From Nocardiopsis xinjiangensis YIM 90004 (GTDB lineage: Bacteria > Actinomycetota > Actinomycetes > Streptosporangiales > Streptosporangiaceae), in contig NZ_ANBE01000009.1 in NCBI RefSeq assembly GCF_000341145.1, positions 19,127-53,176 on the forward strand: a stretch of DNA of 34,050 nucleotides, given 5' to 3'. Made by a program: the position numbers and the translations under genes. The notes below the pieces were generated by a model. That model had not been told where the DNA came from and did no database searches. It saw nothing but the letters and a program-made list of their open reading frames with translations. How positions within the stretch are numbered: position 1 is the stretch's first letter; each line of letters opens with the position of its first letter. Below, piece after piece: positions 30,775 through 34,050 of the stretch.

Positions 30775-31770
30775 GTGTCCTGGCCTTCCGTCTCCGTCGT
30801 CATGCCCGTTCTCAACGAAGAGCACCACCTCGCCGCGGCGGTGGAACACGTCCTGGAACAGGACTACCCCGGTGAACTGGAGATCGTGCTCGCCGTTGGG
30901 CCCTCGCAGGACCGCACCCGCGAGGTCGCCGACGGTATCGCCTCCGCCGATCCGCGTGTCACGGTCGTCGACAACCCCTCCGGTAAGACCCCTTCCGGGC
31001 TCAACGCCGCCATCGGAGCTTCTTCCCACGAGGTCGTCGCCCGCATCGACGGGCACGCGATGATGCCCTCCGACTACCTGAGGGTGGCCGTGGAGACCCT
31101 GGAGGAGACCGGCGCGGACAACGTCGGCGGGATCATGGCCGCCGAGGGCGTCACCTCCTGGGAGAAGGCCGTGGCGGCCGCGATGACCTCCAAGATCGGT
31201 GTCGGCAACGCCCGCTTCCACACCGGCGGCGAGGGCGGCCCAGCCGACACCGTCTATCTGGGGGTGTTCCGGAGGTCGGCCCTGGAACGCGTGGAGGGTT
31301 ACGACGAGGCGTTCCTCCGTGCCCAGGACTGGGAGATGAACCACCGCATCCGGCAGACCGGCGGCACCGTCTGGTTCCAGCCGCGCATGCGCGTGACCTA
31401 CCGGCCCCGCCGCACCGTGCGCCTGCTCGCCAAGCAGTACTTCCACTACGGACGCTGGCGGCACGTGGTCGCCCGCCAGCACAAGGGCACCATCAACCTG
31501 CGTTACCTGGCCCCGCCGGTGGCCGTGGCCGGCAACCTGGCCGGCCTGGTCGGCGGGTTCCTGTGGTGGCCGTTGTGGCTGGTCCCCGCCGCCTACGCGG
31601 CCCTGGTGACCGCGGCGACGCTGCCGCTGGGCCGAGGGCTTCCGGCCGCGTCCCGGCCGATGATCCCGGTGGCACTGGCCACCATGCACATGTCGTGGGG
31701 TACCGGGTTCATCACGAGCCCGCCGAGCCTGGGAGCGGACTCGCGCACCGCGCAGGCCGCCCAGAGCTGA
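30775..31770 (+). CDS. Family 2 glycosyltransferase with C-terminal membrane helices
   Basis: A 331-aa protein. The GT-A nucleotide-sugar domain starts with SVSVVMPVLNEE. ARIDGHAMMP holds the metal-site Asp, and QDWEMNHRIRQTG matches the acceptor-site motif. Two membrane segments follow at ~245-285. This resembles ExoA-type transferases that extend lipid-linked polysaccharides. GTG 30775 has GGGAAG about 5 bp upstream. It is divergent from the LCP gene, so the two may share regulation and act on the same polymer. The sugar and acceptor are unknown. Confidence 0.9.
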   Translation: MSWPSVSVVMPVLNEEHHLAAAVEHVLEQDYPGELEIVLAVGPSQDRTREVADGIASADPRVTVVDNPSGKTPSGLNAAIGASSHEVVARIDGHAMMPSDYLRVAVETLEETGADNVGGIMAAEGVTSWEKAVAAAMTSKIGVGNARFHTGGEGGPADTVYLGVFRRSALERVEGYDEAFLRAQDWEMNHRIRQTGGTVWFQPRMRVTYRPRRTVRLLAKQYFHYGRWRHVVARQHKGTINLRYLAPPVAVAGNLAGLVGGFLWWPLWLVPAAYAALVTAATLPLGRGLPAASRPMIPVALATMHMSWGTGFITSPPSLGADSRTAQAAQS

Positions 31771-31795
31771 CCCCGCTTCGTCGACGACCGGGCCC

Positions 31796-31812
31796 GGCCG
31801 GAACCGGCCTTT
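31796..31812 (+). terminator. Terminator-like hairpin after the glycosyltransferase gene
   Basis: GGCCGG (31796-31801) and CCGGCC (31804-31809) flank AA and are followed by TTT. It lies 26 bp behind the stop. A second dyad, TCTGC-taa-GCAGA (31844-31856), sits 24 bp before the next start and may be an operator. Confidence 0.5.
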
Positions 31813-31880
31813 CAACCCCGTGCCCTGCCGCCGCGCCCGCTCTTCTGCTAAGCAGAGGGTGAAGCACGGAAAGGGTGGGA

Positions 31881-32939
31881 ATGGACGACCTGCACGGGAA
31901 CGAGGCCGTCTGGAACTTCGACGGCGAGACGATCGAGATCCGGTACGAGACCAAGGGCTGGTTCAGGAGCCCGCTGCTCAAACAGCTGGGTTCCCTGAGC
32001 GTGCCCGTCTCGGCGGTGGAATCGGTCGAGTTCGAGCCCAAGGCCGGCCGGAAGAAGGGCTGGGTGCTCTCCCTGCGCCTTCGTGAGCGCACCGACCCCT
32101 ACCTGGCCGTCGGGTCCCAGCTCGACCCCAAACTCCAGCCCTTCCGCCTGACCGGTCCGGTCCGTACCGAACTGGTGGCCGAGTACCTCGCCGACCAGAT
32201 GCGCTTCGCCGCCGAGCAGGCCCCGGACCCCCAGGACCCGTATCTGCCCACGCGCCTGACCCCCGGCCTGCCCCTGCACATCAGCACGTGCGAGGGGGCG
32301 GCGGTGCTGGACCCGGACGGGCTGCGCCTGCTCTGGTCGGGTTCCTACGCGAGCTCGTACAAGCGCAGGAAACAGCGGCGCGAGTACACGTTCTCCGAGA
32401 TCACCGGCGTCGAGATCGTGCCTCTGGACGACTGGGGGTGGACCTTCCTGCGGGTGGTCACTGCCAAGAGCGCCGCGGGGGCAGCGGCCAAACCCAAGCA
32501 CGACCCCAACATCCTGCGCGCGGACGAGGACGACGACGGCCATTACCGGATCTTCCTCATGGCCGCCACGGTCACTGCCCACCTGTGGTCCCGGGACGCG
32601 GCCGCCCGCGCCCGCCTGGGCTCGGGCGAGGCCTCCGGCGCCGACATCGACGACCGGCCCGGCATCAAGGACCCGGAGTGGTGGCGCGAGGCCGCCCAGA
32701 ACGCGGTCGGGGCGCTGACCGGCCCGCGCATGAGCGTCGATCTTCCCGGTCGCGCACGCCGGGGAGAGGGCACGAACGACGAGGCAGACGCGGGAGCACG
32801 GGCCCCCGCGGGCGGCACCGGGCACGACACCGACTGGGTCTACGCCCAGATCGAACGCCTCGGTGAACTCCGCGACAAGGGGTTGTTGTCCGAGGAAGAA
32901 TTCGGGGCGAAGAAGACCGAGCTCCTGCGCCGCATCTGA
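31881..32939 (+). CDS. DUF4429 protein with C-terminal SHOCT domain
   Basis: A 352-aa soluble protein. Two DUF4429-like halves are visible (~1-95 and ~130-240): the first with GNEAVWNFDGETIEIRY, the second with CEGAAVLDPDGLRLLWSG. Between residues ~275 and 315 lies a polar linker, and the last ~35 residues form a SHOCT domain (IERLGELRDKGLLSEEEF). SHOCT domains often join oligomerising or membrane-associated actinobacterial proteins; the function of DUF4429 is unknown. ATG 31881 follows AAAGGG at 5 bp and is preferred over the in-frame GTG 31875. It converges with the GDPD gene with only 9 bp between stops. Confidence 0.88.
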   Translation: MDDLHGNEAVWNFDGETIEIRYETKGWFRSPLLKQLGSLSVPVSAVESVEFEPKAGRKKGWVLSLRLRERTDPYLAVGSQLDPKLQPFRLTGPVRTELVAEYLADQMRFAAEQAPDPQDPYLPTRLTPGLPLHISTCEGAAVLDPDGLRLLWSGSYASSYKRRKQRREYTFSEITGVEIVPLDDWGWTFLRVVTAKSAAGAAAKPKHDPNILRADEDDDGHYRIFLMAATVTAHLWSRDAAARARLGSGEASGADIDDRPGIKDPEWWREAAQNAVGALTGPRMSVDLPGRARRGEGTNDEADAGARAPAGGTGHDTDWVYAQIERLGELRDKGLLSEEEFGAKKTELLRRI

Positions 32940-32952
32940 ACCCCCGGTTCAG
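32936..32952. terminator. Short hairpin containing both stop codons of DUF4429 and GDPD genes
   Basis: CTGAACC (32936-32942) and GGTTCAG (32946-32952) form a 7-bp dyad with a 3-nt loop. Both stop codons are inside the stem, and the genes are 9 bp apart, the same geometry as at 24444-24460. Confidence 0.5.
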
Positions 32953-33710
32953 CGTGGCCCGCGCAGCGCCGCCAGGGCTCCGGGCACGTGGTCGACCACG
33001 ACCGCGTCCATGCCCGCAGCGGCGTACCGCGCGGCGTCCTCGGGGCCCGGGCACCACGATATGAGCTCCAGCCCGGCCCGGTGCGCGATCTCGACCGTGT
33101 GCTCCAAGGCGCGGCGGCCCGGGCGGGGCTCCTCGCCCTCCAGGCCGAGAGCACGGGCGTCGACCGCAACGACCGGGCAGCCCAGGCCCACCGCGCCGGG
33201 GATCGCGGTGTCGGCCGGGTTGCGTACGTACGGCATCCACGCGGTCGGGACCTCGGGGGCGCCCTCCCGCACGGCCAGCAGCAGACCCGGGTCGAAGGAG
33301 CACACGAAGACCCGGCGGCGCCGGGCCTCACGGCGCAGGTGGGGCAGGAGCAGAGACACCGTGCGCCGGGTCGGCGCGTCCACGGCGTCCTCCATGACGG
33401 TCTTGACATCCACGTCCAGGCCCACGCCCCGGGGGAGGGCGTCCAGCCCCTCGGGCAGGCCCGCCAGCCCCGCCTCGGCGCACTCCGCGGCGCTCAGGTC
33501 GACGATGGCGCGCCCATCGGCCAGAGCGGCGTCGTGGTACAGCACCAGGGTGTCGTCGGCGGTTCTGCGCACGTCGATCTCGACCCAGTCCGCACCCGCT
33601 TCGGCGGCGGCCGCGTAGGAATCCGGGGTGTTCTCCCGGTGTCCGTCCACCACGCCGCGTCCCAGGCCGCGGTGGCCGATGACCTCGGTGGGCTCGAAGA
33701 CGCCGCCCAT
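32949..33710 (-). CDS. Glycerophosphodiester phosphodiesterase
   Basis: A 253-aa TIM-barrel hydrolase that splits glycerophosphodiesters into glycerol-3-phosphate and an alcohol. Active-site residues are visible: H13 and R14 (GHRG), E26-N27-T28, the metal pair E44/D46 (VEIDVRR) and H59 (LVLYHD). ATG 33710 shares its A with the stop of ispD (TGATG), favouring coupled translation; GTG 33713 is one codon longer. There is no signal peptide, so it is cytoplasmic. The GHRGLGRGVVDGHRENT spacing is slightly longer than the usual HRG-x-ENT distance. Confidence 0.92.
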   Translation of the reverse strand: MGGVFEPTEVIGHRGLGRGVVDGHRENTPDSYAAAAEAGADWVEIDVRRTADDTLVLYHDAALADGRAIVDLSAAECAEAGLAGLPEGLDALPRGVGLDVDVKTVMEDAVDAPTRRTVSLLLPHLRREARRRRVFVCSFDPGLLLAVREGAPEVPTAWMPYVRNPADTAIPGAVGLGCPVVAVDARALGLEGEEPRPGRRALEHTVEIAHRAGLELISWCPGPEDAARYAAAGMDAVVVDHVPGALAALRGPR

Positions 33711-34050
33711 CACACGGTCCCCGACACGGCCGGGTGCGCGTGGGCGCGGCGCAGCAGGGTCTCTGCGATCTCCACGTCACCGGGGTTGGTCACCTTGATG
33801 TTGGACTCGTCTCCGGGCACGATCCGCACCTCCTCCTCGGGCAGGTACCGCAGCACCACGCCGCAGTCGTCGGTGGCGACCAGGCCGGGGTCGGCCATCG
33901 CCAGGCCGTAGGCGCGGCGGGCCACCCCGAGCCGGAAACCCTGGGGGGTCTGCATACGGCGCAGCTCGGCGCGCGGGGGCACGTCCGCGATGGACTCTCC
34001 ACCGGCCCGGCCGGGGGCGACACGGACCACGGTGTCGCCGGCGGGGGGGG
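33710..34050 (-). CDS. ispD: 2-C-methyl-D-erythritol 4-phosphate cytidylyltransferase IspD, 5' part missing
   Basis: Only the last ~112 residues are in the window; the start lies beyond the right edge. The IspD C-terminal motifs are clear: RRMQTPQGFR, then VATDDCGVV and PGDESNIKVTNPGDVEIAE. IspD joins CTP and MEP in the non-mevalonate isoprenoid pathway. The visible frame is open to the edge, where a run of eight G (34043-34050) encodes Pro codons. Its stop overlaps the GDPD start. Confidence 0.92.
   Translation of the reverse strand, partial: PPAGDTVVRVAPGRAGGESIADVPPRAELRRMQTPQGFRLGVARRAYGLAMADPGLVATDDCGVVLRYLPEEEVRIVPGDESNIKVTNPGDVEIAETLLRRAHAHPAVSGTV

Noticed and set aside
34043..34050. 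A run of eight G at the right edge as a contig-end artefact
   Set aside because: The ispD frame stays open through it as Pro codons and only eight bases are visible, so nothing can be concluded.
1..34050. tRNA, rRNA, CRISPR, IS elements, integrases, attachment sites
   Set aside because: None was recognised: no transposase or integrase motifs, no spaced direct repeats, no cloverleaf-like sequences. Weak or divergent RNA genes could be missed by eye.

Overview
The window is high-GC DNA with GTG/TTG starts and densely packed genes, typical of Actinomycetota. The gene content and order (fdxA, dapC, dapD, dapE, LOG-family gene, DivIVA-like gene, DUF3117 gene, O-methyltransferase, sigE, anti-sigma gene, htrA, mrp) follow the block known from Mycobacterium (Rv1177 to Rv1229c), with local losses and insertions. 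Overall protein character suggests a Nocardiopsidaceae-like organism (Nocardiopsis or a relative). That placement is inference and was not tested by any search.

Region 1 (1-2240) is minus-strand: the start of a site-2-protease-like membrane metallopeptidase cut by the window edge, a 451-aa protein of unknown function, and a stand-alone 80-aa SH3-like domain. Region 2 (2259-8669) is plus-strand except for one membrane-anchored lysozyme-like gene. It holds the seven-iron ferredoxin fdxA and the succinylase branch of diaminopimelate/lysine synthesis (dapC, dapD, dapE), followed by a LOG-family phosphoribohydrolase and a DivIVA-like membrane protein. Region 3 (8700-11434) carries a membrane protein behind a CRP-like site, a DUF3117 protein and leucyl aminopeptidase pepA.

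Region 4 (11497-18870) is the envelope-stress locus. A tandem GNAT protein and an O-methyltransferase diverge from an ECF sigma gene (sigE). Its zinc-type anti-sigma factor and an RseB/MucB-like lipid-sensor candidate overlap by four bases each, and the membrane HtrA protease follows 67 bp later. A candidate ECF promoter lies upstream of sigE. mrp converges on htrA across a long bidirectional hairpin.

Region 5 (19050-23140) has a CPBP-type membrane protease, a small membrane protein coupled to a GtrA flippase-like gene, and the coupled purine genes purK and purE. Region 6 (23201-26655) looks accessory: a secreted TNT-type NAD glycohydrolase candidate, a NUDIX hydrolase, and a divergent TetR/MFS drug-efflux pair with repeated operator-like sites. 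Region 7 (26720-34050) is envelope and metabolic: UDP-sugar dehydrogenase, a membrane protein, an LCP ligase, a family-2 glycosyltransferase, a DUF4429/SHOCT protein, a glycerophosphodiesterase, and the 3' part of ispD cut by the window edge.

Hairpins sit at six of the eight convergent gene junctions. At two of them a short dyad contains both stop codons with identical 9-bp spacing. No tRNA, rRNA, CRISPR array, insertion sequence or prophage gene was recognised.
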